64,000 nt of DNA from Nannizziopsis barbatae (lineage: Eukaryota; Ascomycota; Eurotiomycetes; Onygenales; Nannizziopsiaceae): NCBI GenBank assembly GCA_014964245.1, contig JACVYH010000002.1, positions 3,065,501 through 3,129,500 on the forward strand, given 5' to 3'. The notes beneath the pieces were generated by a model. That model saw only the letters and a program-made list of their open reading frames with translations. It made no database searches and was not told the origin of the DNA. Both the position numbers and the translations under genes were made by a program. Shown here one piece after another: positions 12,001 through 22,863 of the stretch; position 1 is the stretch's first letter, and each line of letters begins with the position of its first letter.

Positions 12001-12910
12001 ACGGGGGTCCACTTATTTTGCTCTCTAGATCTGAAGCGTCAACAACTTTGCCAGACGGGACTATATCTTCACGTATGAGGGTTAGATCGTCAATTTCAAT
12101 GGAGTTTCGTGTTTCGCGTGCTTCTATTAGATCTAGCTCTGGTTGATTGGTTTTTTCTTGGATTTTTCGTGCTTCATTGCTAATGATATCGTCTTCCTGT
12201 TGTTGTTCCGCGGGTTGGGGAGGAGAAACAGCTGATTCTAAACATCTAGTGACGGCTCCGTCACTATCCCAAGCTTCATTATCCACGCGTCTCCTTTTAT
12301 TTCTCGGCGGGATACTGATGGGTGGACGAGAGGATGTAGATCGCTTGAGAAATTTCTTCCCGAATGCGACCCCATCGATCAGGTGAGTACCATCATTGGC
12401 TATTTGATGGCGACCTGTAATATGCCGTATTTCTAGTTCGTCATAATGCAGAGGTCGAATTCTAAAGCACAGTGAATCAGAGAGGTAAAAGAAGACGTTG
12501 CAGGGATGGACTTACATGAGTTCATCACCTTCTCGAAGTAAGTTTTCTACATCCATGAAGTGCAGGCATTCAGAGCCCATAAACTCGACGACATAGTCCT
12601 CCAATCCCCATTCTCCTCCATCGCTGCCACTTCCGGATGGATCTAATCGAGTCTCGAGTGGGACAATTTCATTCACATCTGCCAAGAGGTGTGCAATAGT
12701 ATATCCTGTATTGGTAGAAAACGATGTAGCAGCTGTATTGAAGCTAGTCGCTCCGCTGGATTTTCTCGCGGAAAAACCCTGCGATAAGCCAGCTGTGAAT
12801 GAAGACGAAGTGGAAACCTGGCCTGATAGGCCTGGAGTACGATTGGGAGTAGACCAGAGGATTCGAGTAACGGGAATATCGTGGCGTTCAATGACCAAGT
12901 GAAGACGCAT
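9069..12910 (-). CDS. Coilin-like nuclear protein
   Basis: Predicted exons 12516-12910, about 10341-12461, and 9069 to about 10269, roughly 1238 aa. The N terminus (MRLHLVIERHDIPVTRILW, then WGLEDYVVEF, ECLHF, LREGDEL) is the ubiquitin-like N-terminal region of fungal coilin-type proteins; splicing at 12515/12461 continues it as IIRPLHYDELEIR, GRHQIANDGTHLIDGVAFG. A long acidic/Ser-rich region follows. Near residue 720-830 is a Tudor-like C-terminal domain (FKPGAIIAYRQLEVSKATGW). The tail has a VVDLTLSSDP motif, resembling a SUMO-interaction motif, and GFGWVQKRRGRS. Coilin scaffolds Cajal bodies, where snRNPs mature; function here is inferred. The second intron is uncertain: the in-frame donor is GTCCGT and the acceptor could be at 10270 or 10273. 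If not spliced, the protein ends at 10331 (DLSV). Confidence 0.68.
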
Positions 12911-13234
12911 TTTGACGACAGATTAGTGAATATCTGTCACTGTGCCACTGGGTCTCAGGCTGCATGTTTACAGCATAAAGTGGGATGGAACTTGTTGAAA
13001 TGATAATGTTTGGCCCAAGTCGCGTACGGAATAATTACGATTCCTCGCGCCAAAAGTTTAATTGGGCTCTCACGTGATCTGGTGTACCCCTTAGTGGCCT
13101 TTCAGGGTCATGAATATTATTCCTATATCATTCTAGAGAACTCTGAAAAGAATCCTATAAAGTGGTGCTATACGGTATAACGTCTCTAAAATCATGACGA
13201 GCGTCAGAAAAAGGATCACTTTTTCTGTCATAGG

Positions 13235-13268
<34 letters not shown>

Positions 13269-13454
13269 CTAAACTGCCATGTCCATTTTTCCCTTCAGAA
13301 CCCTGCGTAAGTAATCAATACTTCATGATCAAACATTGAAAAGGTATCTATTAATGATGAATTTACCAAAACTCCTTGCCAATGCTGGTATTAGGTATCT
13401 TTTGAATGCCCAAACTCGTCATCTTAAGAGGAAGGATCTGAGCGGCGACACTCG
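12911..13454. other. Intergenic with (GTAT)n microsatellite
   Basis: Upstream of the coilin-like gene and downstream of the arrestin gene. No coding potential was seen. It contains a simple tetranucleotide repeat at about 13235-13269. Confidence 0.5.
13235..13269. repeat. (GTAT)n microsatellite
   Basis: About eight tandem copies of a TATG/GTAT unit in noncoding DNA. Confidence 0.9.
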
Positions 13455-15460
13455 CTATTTGGATTCCGGAAGGGGTTTTCGGTTGGGTATTCCTAGCTGT
13501 GGAGTCCGCTGAGGCCAATCTGGATGCCATTGTTGGGGCTGGGGAGATTGGTCGCCGGTGGATATTGTCCCGGAGTTGCCAGGCGAGGGTGTCGGCAAGG
13601 TACTTGATCCCAGTCCAGAATTTAAGGATGGCGTCCTCGGAGAGGCCGAATTTGCTGAATTCTCGAAATTGACGGTTTGATAGCCGGTATGGATCGAATC
13701 CGTAGAGGTGTTCCATGGCTCGCTATTGGGAAATAGGCGGTCACTATCTTTGGCGGTTCCCGCTGGAAAGCGAGCATCAGTTCCCATCTGTGAAAAATTT
13801 CCAGAAACATTGGCATCTAGTGGGTTATACTCTCGTCTCGGGCCGTCCACTGGCCCAAGAGCCTCCGCCATTGCATCCTCATAACTCGGAGGCGCATCCT
13901 CATAGGGCCTTGCCGGAGGCGTCGGTGCCGCATATGACGGTATCGATTGTGGGGCTGGAGGCTGCTGTGGTTGCGGAGGAAACGGTGTAGGTGATACGGC
14001 TTCGCCTTCTGGTCCATACATTCCCATAGCCTCCAGCAGTGCTGGCGGGGGAGTTACGCCCGAGTAAATTTGTACAGAAAGACGTAGAGGGAGAACAATC
14101 AGATCAGGCTAAATGGTATATCAGCTCTGTATCTGGGAAATCTTCTACGGATTGATGCAGAAAACTGCTTGATCCTACCTTCATAGTTCCATATGATCCA
14201 CGAGATATGCCGACGCGAACTTCGAGTTCGTACGTTCTCGAGATGTTACAAGTTTCAAAACTCGGTGCCACGGAATTTGGTAGGGGGATTTGATTCCACA
14301 TAGAAGGGTCTAATTTCCACTCCTTTCCAACCGGGTCGTCAGCATGGCCAAGTGGTATGCCCATATTGCTGCGGCTAATAATGACCCAGCTAGCACTCTC
14401 ACGACGAGAGAGATCATGGGCTCGAATATGCGTATAGCCAATCAATTCGATTTGGAACAATTGGAGGTAAAGGGTCTCAGGAAACTCAGCAAGCTTTTTA
14501 ATCAATACTCGTAATGGCAAAGGCTCATTGCAGGTTATGATAGCTGGGCTCGGTAATCGAGCGTCGACGGAGAATTTCGGCGGAGGTTCGCTATCTTGCA
14601 TTCCGTCCAATCCTGACTTCTTTCTAAATAAACCTTTTGTCGGCGGTGGTATATGTATATTAGCGAATTGGTGTTGGCGCCGGGCAAAGGTTTCTTTGTC
14701 TGTATCTTTCTTCCTGGGCGGCTCGATAGGTAGAAATTTGAATTCCGCAAACTGCATATTCTCGTTAAATTCTCGAGGCATGGGTGTAGATAATTCGGAG
14801 CACGTACCCCGCGGTAGTTTTCTTTATAAAACTGCGGCCTGCCGACCGTGACCTTAACATAATATCTGATGTCTGCTTCTCCAGGAAAGCCGCTGAGAGA
14901 AGGTGGCAGCGTTCTCTTGACGTGGCTGTTGGTGTCTCGCGCAACTTCCAACCTTATACCGGCCATGTTGATATTAGATGCCAGACTATTATTAATGCAA
15001 TCATTGTTGAAAGGGAACTATAGTAGGGTCGTAAGCATTGTCCACCAGAATTGGAGCGACGACCGGAACGTACTTTGAAACGAAAGGGATATTCGTGGGC
15101 TCCTGCGCAGAGTGTGAAGTATGAGTTCGGGTTGGTAATAGGGTGGAGTTCGGGATTTGGAAAAAGGGTCAAAACTTTGTAGAGAAGCTGGAAGAAAGAA
15201 CACGATTAGCATCGAATAATTTATAGCTGCATAGATAATTCTCCTGCCTTGTGGGATTCAAGCTCTGTCCTTCTCTTGTCGCTACGTTCTTGGTGAGGAT
15301 ATTTCGGGCCAGCGAGGCGAGTACGGCTCTCCCCCTCTAGTTTGACAGCAATCTGCGTTATTGCCGTATCCGCTGCTAGGTTAAGCACTACCTTTCCCGT
15401 AATAAAATCCAAGTTGGTAAAGTGAGCGTATGGCTTATCAAGAAAAATTCGGACCGACAT
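13455..15460 (-). CDS. Arrestin-related trafficking adaptor (ART family)
   Basis: Five predicted exons: 15248-15460, 15074-15187, 14808-15017, 14179-14751 and 13455-14108, 587 aa. The arrestin N domain runs from MSVRIFLDKPYAHFTNLDF through LLYKVLTLFPNP and GAHEYPFRFK; the C domain covers exon 4 (FKFLPIEPPRKK to VRVGISRG). The Pro-rich tail has PPPALLEAMG and a PY motif, PPSYEDA, near residue 443. In fungi such proteins recruit the Nedd4-type ubiquitin ligase (Rsp5/HulA) to plasma-membrane transporters for endocytosis; the cargo is unknown. The first intron (15188-15247) has a GC donor (AAG|GCAGGA) and CAG acceptor: no GT occurs between it and a stop codon, and the GC-AG splice gives ESHK-LLYKVLTLFP, as expected for the family. 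Confidence 0.87.
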
Positions 15461-16749
15461 GGTGAGGATCTGAGCTATGAGGGGTAAGCTATGGCATATC
15501 TCGAACTCCCTTGGCCTAGGAGGGAGAACGAGGTCTGTTCCGGAGCCAAAATGATCAATTGACACCTGCTAGGCCTTGCTTTCATAATATGTCGGTGCCT
15601 GGTGCGAAGCTCGAGTTGTAAAAACGAAGCGGACAGTTAGGTGGGATGAGACGGAAGAATGGCAATGACGTGGGCGCTCGGCACTCCCAAACTTTTATAC
15701 GCGCCGGGAATGTATCGTGCTGTGAGGAGACTCAGCGACACTATCGATCTTGCGGTCTTCAAATTCTACATTTTACGGAGTCCTCCGTACTCCGATCGCA
15801 AAAAGAAACCATGTTATGTGAATCAGTTCTTACCCCTGTATGGTTAAGATTGCGGCGCACGGCCACATGCTAAGAAACTAGTTCGGAAGGTGGATGTCAA
15901 AGATGTATCTTCCATTTCAGGAACGAGCAGGGTCTTCATGAGTCACCTTTAGCGAGGCTAGGTATCCAAGCTAGCTAATCATTGCTTGTGACGAATCTTC
16001 CTCGACTGCATCTCAGACACTCAACAGTCCCGATGGGGGAATATCCGGATCTCATCACCGAGTACTCCGTACTCTGTACAAGGAGTGGGGACCCAAGTTC
16101 GTTTCCAGCCACCGGCCGACAACTAGTTAGCCTAATAAGTGACAAAGCCACGTTTTCCACGCGGCCCAATTCTTCTCAGCTCGAGTTGTAACCGGCTGCA
16201 ATAAAAAATGACGACTTGAAACCCGGGATGTCCAGGCATTTAAAACGTGACCCAATATCAGGGGAGCGAAACGTTCATGGGCCGAGGGGGAAGCTTTTCG
16301 AGCATCAATGGCGGCCGATGCAAGACTACCCGACTAGTGTGAACTATTCGAAAGAGTGACATGCGAAGTTGCAAAGCTTCGAGTCATTGTTACTATATTC
16401 GTAATTGTCCCGCTGAAAAGCATTCCATTATTGATGGTATTGGCCTATAAGCATACAGGCATTCAAACGGCCATTGTTTCAACGCGTGCTGCAAGATCAG
16501 GTAGCTGAGAAAACTAGACCTCCTCATCCCCCGTACATGACCAATGTGGTACCTCAAATCTCAAACCATGAGGATATTCTAACTCGAGCACCGATCCTCA
16601 TACGTACTGTACTCAAAACCATGATGGATATCGAAATTTCTCCTTAGGCAGTCTTACGCAGCCACCCGGGGAGTATTCCACTGCAGTGATATCTAAATCG
16701 TCGTATAAATATGTCGAGAAGAAGGGAAAAGAATAATCTCAAAACGAAT
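15461..16749. other. 1.3 kb intergenic, no gene seen
   Basis: Upstream of the arrestin gene and downstream of VMA10. Contains TACGGAGTCCTCCGTACTCCG-like sequence at 15774-15794 and GTACTCCGTACTC at about 16062. Short open frames have no recognisable features. Confidence 0.5.
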
Positions 16750-17394
16750 TTATGCGGTCAGATTGTCCGGGGCCTCGGGCTGTACATTTAAGACCGTTTG
16801 AATTAGGTCTTCCACGACTCGGTCTCCTTTTGCGTTCCCAGCATCACGAATACTCTGGACTTTGACTTCTGCGTCTTTGTTCGCTTCTTCCTCAGCCTTC
16901 TTGTTCCCGCTTGAATGCTAACGAGACAAGTGAGTATGAGAGTGTATCATAACCTCAGTCTCGAGTCTTACCTCAGCTTCAAATCGCTTGAACTCTTCCT
17001 CTTTTTGCTGCTTGTACTCTTCAATCTCTTTCTGTGCCTCGGATTTCGCGTCCTTTATGCGTTTCGTACGATCTAACAACTAGCAATCAGTCGTGAAGCT
17101 TCCGCGCTCCCCAAGCAACCACTGACATTCTCGAGCTGTGGATGACCTATTAGCGAGTGTTCAGCCCAGGCTAACAAGATGTGTATGCTCACCACTCTGG
17201 ACAATTTTTTGCGCCTCCCTCTCTGCCTATAATGTATTTCGCATTAGCTAAAACACGATTGTAGAGGTTGCGGGGCGTTGGGAACGAACATCCAAGAGGG
17301 TTTGGATACCGGCCGAGTTTTGCGCTGACTGTATTAAATTTCATCAGTTTCTTCCTGCTATTGCAAGAATCAGGTCATTGTATTTGCTTACCAT
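16750..17394 (-). CDS. VMA10: V-type ATPase subunit G
   Basis: Six predicted exons: 17392-17394 (only the ATG), 17290-17328, 17193-17226, 17127-17135 (9 nt), 16972-17072 and 16750-16917. They sum to 354 bp, 117 aa, close to yeast Vma10 (114 aa). The protein begins MSAQNSAGIQTLLDAEREAQ, continues QKIVQSAREYRTKRIKDAKSE and is almost entirely helical and charged, as expected for the G subunit of the V1 peripheral stalk that links V1 to the proton-pumping Vo sector on vacuoles and endosomes. The 9-nt exon supplies the A-R-E-Y residues; the alternative acceptor 11 nt upstream breaks the frame. No exon is long enough to show in a simple open-frame scan. Divergent from PET117 with 270 bp between starts. 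Confidence 0.88.
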
Positions 17395-17664
17395 TATGTT
17401 TTGCAACTCGTTAAATGTCTTTCTAGAGCTATTGGTAAACAGGTCCGTTCCGAGAAGACGTGACTAAATGAAGTTCGTCATTCATGGCATAAAATTGCCT
17501 TGAATCACCGCTCTCGGCGCCAAGGAAAATGGCAAGAGCAAATCATCCGACGAAAGCTCAAGCCATTAACACCTGAACCCAGGTGAGTTCCACAACCACT
17601 CCATACTTCTTTTTTCCAAAAAAAAGTCCATTAAACGGACACTCTTCCTGCCATAAAAGTCATT
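17395..17664. promoter_or_regulatory. Shared upstream region of VMA10 and PET117
   Basis: 270 bp separate the two divergent start codons, so the promoters must overlap or share elements. No specific site was recognised. Confidence 0.45.
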
Positions 17665-18001
17665 ATGTCTCGCGCCTCAAAAGTTACCCTGGCTTGCACC
17701 TCAATTGTGACGGCGGGAATAGTCTACTTCGTCCATTGGTCCCAGGAAGCCGAGAAAGCCGTAGGTTTACTCGTTCTACTTGAATTTTTGAAGTGCATTT
17801 GGCGGTTTGAATAACTTTTGCTAATAAATTTACCTGGTGTTCTAGGCTATGCATGCTGGTGTCGAGCGAGACCTTCAAAACCAAAAAGTAAAAAGGGAGC
17901 GACAGCTGGATTTTGAGTTGCAAAGACGGTTAGAGGAAGAGTATCGCAAGGTACAAACGGTTTCGGATGGCAGCGGTCCCGGAGTAAACCAAGGGACGTA
18001 G
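17665..18001 (+). CDS. PET117: PET117, cytochrome c oxidase assembly factor
   Basis: Two predicted exons, 17665-17760 and 17846-18001, 252 bp or 83 aa. It starts MSRASKVTLACTSIVTAG, a short hydrophobic membrane/targeting segment (to about residue 25), followed by the family signature HWSQEAEKAAMHAGVERDL, where the splice joins A to AMHAG, and a charged helix (KRERQLDFELQRRLEEEYRK) ending KVQTVSDG. PET117 is a small mitochondrial protein required for assembly of complex IV, acting with COX15 in heme A synthesis. Length and motif order match the family well. The donor is GTAGGT and acceptor CTAG. Confidence 0.87.
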
Positions 18002-19211
18002 GAAATTCTTCCTGCCCGATATGGAAAGGTAGCAGCATCGTTCTTCGGCGATACGTTCGGGCCTACCCGGAACCCCCGATCCTAATTCTAAAGCCTTGCT
18101 CCATGGATCCCTTGCAAGAAAGGATTCATAAAAGATCCCGAATAAACGACCTGCTCAAGACTTTTTTGACAAAATCATATGGGTTGGTTGCTCTCGGGCC
18201 GACAAACCATTCGAGAACATGAAAGACACTCACTTCCTGTACAACATTCGGCATATGTCTGGCGTTTGGATATCAAAATCGTGAGCTCAGCTCACACGGC
18301 ATTGCGGTTAGCCATTGTAAGATATGCTCGTTATCAAAGTTAAAAAGATACCCAGAGCGATAGAGATTGAATAATTGGCAGATTGGAACTGGATTTCGCT
18401 GGTTCATATCCTATAAGGGTTAGAGTATCTTCGCACGCCCTCAGGCATCTTTTTGCAATTTGCCCAGCTTGGTTCCAGAATTTAGCTGTAATTCAATGGT
18501 ACCAGCTTCACTCCACCCCTGGTCGTAGCCGACGAACCACTCCATCTACCCCGTACGGAATATTGGAATACAAGCCCATTGCTATGGCTCAAAATAGAAG
18601 CAAATTATCATTTCAAAGGTCAGAATATAATATGAGAATCAACGCGTCACTGTTCCGTATGTACGAGCGGTGACTATTATTAGATTCTCTGACTTCAAAT
18701 CAACAGGGCGATTACCGTAAAACAGAGAAGTCGAGGTCAGAGACGATCCATTTTGGTTTTGTTGGTGTGTAAATTTCTTTGTCAACTCGAGGAAAGTGTT
18801 TCGTCTGCAAGAAGTGGACTCCAGAAGCTATGTATGTACTCCGGGCTAAGGAGTAGAAAGAGTGATGCCTGGAGTCAAAAGGGGTTGGGCGAATCACCAG
18901 TAAGGTTTCAAGCAATTAGTTAAAGTCAAACTCGTGACTCAAATTAAACTCCTATGACATAGCGCGTTTTTCATTTCTCAAAGGATCCCGCTGGTATCAT
19001 CAATGATAACACAAACGACTGCTACAAGGGTTGATTTACGCCCAGCTCACCGACCCGGGACTTTTCTACATTATCTTCCGAAGACAGCTTAATACCCGCC
19101 AAAAGGCCTTTCCGACTCCACCAGAAATGCAACTCAAATCCATCCATTAGTGGCCAGGTACCCATATGAATCTCCTTGTTTTATCGTGTTTGTTCCCCGG
19201 CCGATATCAAG
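18002..19211. other. 1.2 kb intergenic, no gene seen
   Basis: Between PET117 and the coiled-coil gene. Only a degenerate TACTCCG motif near 18836 was noticed. Confidence 0.5.
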
Positions 19212-21496
19212 ATGGACGGAGCCGAAATCAAGTGCTGTTGCGGCAGACTTGACTGTGCATATCTTCAGCATAACCGAGCGGCACTAGAAAACTTAGAAAA
19301 GGACGTCGATACGGCCGCACGTCTTGGCCAAGTACGTGTGCCCAATCAAACTACACCTTGCAAAATGCCCGGACGTGTCATAACCGTGTTCTTGAAGCTG
19401 ACTCAGTGATATTGTCTGAATCTTAGGCTCTCCTTGGACGTCATGAATCTTACATGGTCGAAGCGGAAGCTGATCGCGCAAGGATGGTTGCGGAAATTGA
19501 GACCTTAGAGAAGCAGAAGCAAGAAGTACAGGCCGAAAATGCAAAGATGATACAAGAGAATAAAGATTTGTTAGATCAACTGGAGGGGCTTAATTCTATC
19601 ATTTCAGAATCAGACACCCACCTCAAAATTTTGAGTACCTCCTTGGAAACCGCGCAGTTGGAGGTTCGGCGATTAACAGTGGCCGCCTCGAGGGCCGCAC
19701 TCTTGGAAGCCCAGCTGAGTGAGATGGAAAGAAATCAAGCCCGCTTGGAAGAAACTCTTGCTACCACCGAAGAGAATGAACGTTCTGCTATTCATCGCTG
19801 GCGAAAGGCGGAGATTACACTGAGGGATCTTCACGATCAGCTAGAGAAGATTGAAAAGGAATCGCGAGAAGAACGAGACAAACATGCGGAGCTAATGGAT
19901 CGAATGGAGAAGCGAAGAGCCGTGGAAAGAGAATTGGATGCCGCCGCAGGAAGGCTCAAGGGTGCGGCAGCAGCGACATCATCGCTGGGACGTGGCAAAA
20001 ACGGATCGAATGTCGTATCTCATTTTGTACGAGATATTCTTCAAGACAACGCCACGCTACAACTGAGCATTGCAGAGCTTAAGGAGCTACTCCTTGCTTC
20101 GGACGAAGAAGTTCGATCATTACGGGAACGGCTTCTTCTTCATCAGCCCTTGAACGACGAGGATACAGGCGATCCTCAGGGGACGGATGCAAGTGTGCCA
20201 CTCAGCGAAGAATTACAGTGTGCGCAGCTCACTCCGCAGGAGTTTCATGTCCATCACCATTATCACACCCCGATAACCGTTGCGGGCCAGCGGAAGGATC
20301 GCGGACAGCCCCCAATCCACCGGCGGCAGCGAAGAAGGAAGGCCGCGTTTCCACCTACTCTATTTGAGTCTCCACCTAAAGAGTCCACTGAAGCTCCAAT
20401 TCACCGTTCGACAGACTCTACATCTTCTATTTCAACAACATACTTGCCAACTTCGCCGTCATCTGCCCGTACAGATCGGTGGCTCGATCAAACGCCTGGT
20501 CCTGCTTTCTCATCAGCTCCAAGCTCACCTCGTTCTTCTTACAGAGCTCAGTCAATATTTGATCATTCCGAAATCGGTTTCGATTCATCTCGTCCTACTA
20601 GCCCTGAAAGTGGCTTTAGCTCCCCACTCCGAAAACCGTTGCATCGAAAAGGACCGTCGGACACGTCTATTCGGTCAGTCCTCGCGGATCCATGGTCAGA
20701 TAGCATGCTCTCAGCCCCGACTGCATATCATCAGTTGTCTTCAAAGATAGGGCTCTTGAATAGGACTGACCATTCCTCTGGCGCGGCTGGCGAAAACGGA
20801 GAACGCCCGATGAATCCGCTACCCGGGCTATCTGTCCTGGCCAGAGAGTCCGGAAGGGATCCTGCCCCTCCGGATGATCAGGTTGTGACGCCTCTTCATG
20901 CTCCACAAATACATAGATCTTCGTCCCATGACAGTCTCATATCTATATCGGGAATGGATATACATTCGACAAGTTCTCGGTCAACATATACACCGAGAAT
21001 TCCACATCGAATTGCATCTGCAGGTACCATTTTTTCATCCACCACACCCGTAATTTCGAAAACGAACGTGACTATTTCTACCGTCAAACTTAGCGGAAAT
21101 CAGTCCTCCCTTTCTCTTCTGTCGTCAGTTGCTTGTGCAGCAACCCCTAAAAACAGCAATTCGACGATCATATCAGACTCGACCTCCGAGCCGGATCTAC
21201 CTGAGGGTGCTCAGTCAACAAGCATCAAACAGCGTATGGGCAGTTGGATGCTTCGAAAATGGGCCTCGGGAACTTCAAAGCCCGTCTCTACAGACCCAGC
21301 AGAACTCATGGAGTCAACCTCGGTGCCAGCCCAAGAAATTTCGAAAGTCGTGCCCGTGCCATTATTCAGGCAACCAGGCGTTAATCAAAAAGGCCCAATT
21401 TTTGGATTGCGACCTCCAGCTCCAGCACCCATTTGCATCCATGCGGAGAACGTGGATGAAGACTTGCTACGTGATAGTCTAATAGAGCGATCGTGA
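19212..21496 (+). CDS. Conserved fungal coiled-coil protein, function unknown
   Basis: Two predicted exons, 19212-19331 and 19427-21496, 729 aa. The short first exon encodes a Cys-rich start (CCCGRLDCAYLQHN) that joins in frame (DTAARLGQ-ALLGRHESYM) to a long heptad-type coiled coil, residues about 30-260, rich in Glu, Lys, Gln and Leu. A second conserved helical block is VVSHFVRDILQDNATLQLSI around 225-265. The C-terminal half is Ser/Thr/Pro-rich and probably disordered, with a small conserved-looking patch MGSWMLRKWASG near residue 635. The N-terminal CxCxxxxC pattern could bind metal. I recognise the N-terminal block as widely conserved in ascomycetes but cannot assign a role; a cytoskeletal or trafficking tether is one possibility, from the coiled coil only. 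Confidence 0.8.
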
Positions 21497-22863
21497 CTGC
21501 TTACATTTTGGCTAAGTTTCGGGTCTCAACCCCTCGTTTTCAACCATTGCTCAATCTGTTTTACCCACATTCGTTTTAAAAACCGTTCGGTCTACGTTTT
21601 GGTCTCTGAACCGTCGCGCTCACCGCCTTTTCGTATGTGTTCGCATTTTGGCGTCTTGATTTTGTTGGATGCATATCGAGATATTCACAATATCCCGTGG
21701 AGTTGGTCGTATTATGATACCCATTTGCCTATTCGGACTATTTTCCCTCATTTTGCTAAAATATTTTCCTTTGTTCACTTGCACAGATGTCTATTCTGCT
21801 TTTACTCACCTCAATGCTTGTATTGTTACATTAGGACAATGTGTTCATATGCACACAGTATAAATATACACACTTATACTAAATCCATCATATTTAAGGA
21901 TAGTATTTTTTATTGCACATTGACTGAGCTGGGTTAGTATGTGAAGATATTCTGCAGGTATGAGGTATGTATTAGCTGCAAAGTGATAAAATCTTCTCAA
22001 CTACATGCACATGTGTGTCGCATCAACTATGGATGCACGTGCAGGGATTGCTGCAGGGCTATCTGGTAATTGCATGGTGGGAACGACTGACCAGACGTAG
22101 GACAAGGCTGGTACAATGGTATCTTGATCAGATGTATTCCGTAGGATTCAAGCCCTGCATTCCATGCAGGGACTGTTAATTGCAGGTGCCCGAATACGTA
22201 GTGCATACATACACAGATGGCAGGAATGTACTACAATGGGGGCTGAAGAATTCTTAGGAGTGCATGCATGCACCTGAGATAGTTTATGGACTATGGATTA
22301 TGGTGTTCAATAGGATTTGAAAACAGCAGAATAGAAAAATTTGCAAAGAACTTTCTGATGAGGCGTCATGGCCATGTGAATTCTAATCCAATCTCCAGAC
22401 AGATGACCAAAACAGCCTATACCCCAAGGTAGCGTGTATACTAGAATGACCTGCGTGGTTGAAAGCCGTGCACCTAATCGTAGACCATAATGCTTGAGAA
22501 TATTGTATGGAATGCCAGTCACAAGCCGAAGTCTTTGTTAAACCTACCTGAGCCAGTTTACACCGAAGCGCGGCTCGAAGTGAAGTTGCGCTCAAGTCTA
22601 CTTGTAAACCTTTCGGGCAGGCAAGGATTCGTCAACGTCAAACCCAGATGGGAAAGTCGAAATCACCAGAACAACGGGGTGACCACGGGACTGAGGGATA
22701 CTCGACTTCGTTTACCCGAGAAGGTAGGTCGTTAGGTAGGGCTACAAGTGGCCCGCTTGGAGATTAGTGAAAATCCAAGCATGGAGCGGAGATTTTGAGG
22801 AAGAAATTGTAGGACCATGCACCGCGATGGATACTTCTCTTAAAAAGTGAAGAGGTATTGACG
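21497..22863. other. 1.4 kb intergenic, no gene seen
   Basis: Convergent 3' ends of the coiled-coil gene and EFM3 flank it. The left part is T-rich, 3'-UTR-like. Around 21950-22270 the word TGCAGG/CCTGCA recurs, including a hairpin CCCTGCAT-tcc-ATGCAGGG at about 22154. Short open frames at 22300-22735 are not recognisable. Confidence 0.5.

Noticed and set aside
10953..12146. 397-aa open frame on plus strand opposite the coilin-like exon
   Set aside because: It is a Ser/Leu-rich mirror of the acidic Ser-rich coding strand, with no domains or start context; a shadow of exon 2.
13363..13716. 117-aa minus frame over the arrestin 3' end
   Set aside because: Alternate frame of arrestin exon 5 and its downstream sequence.
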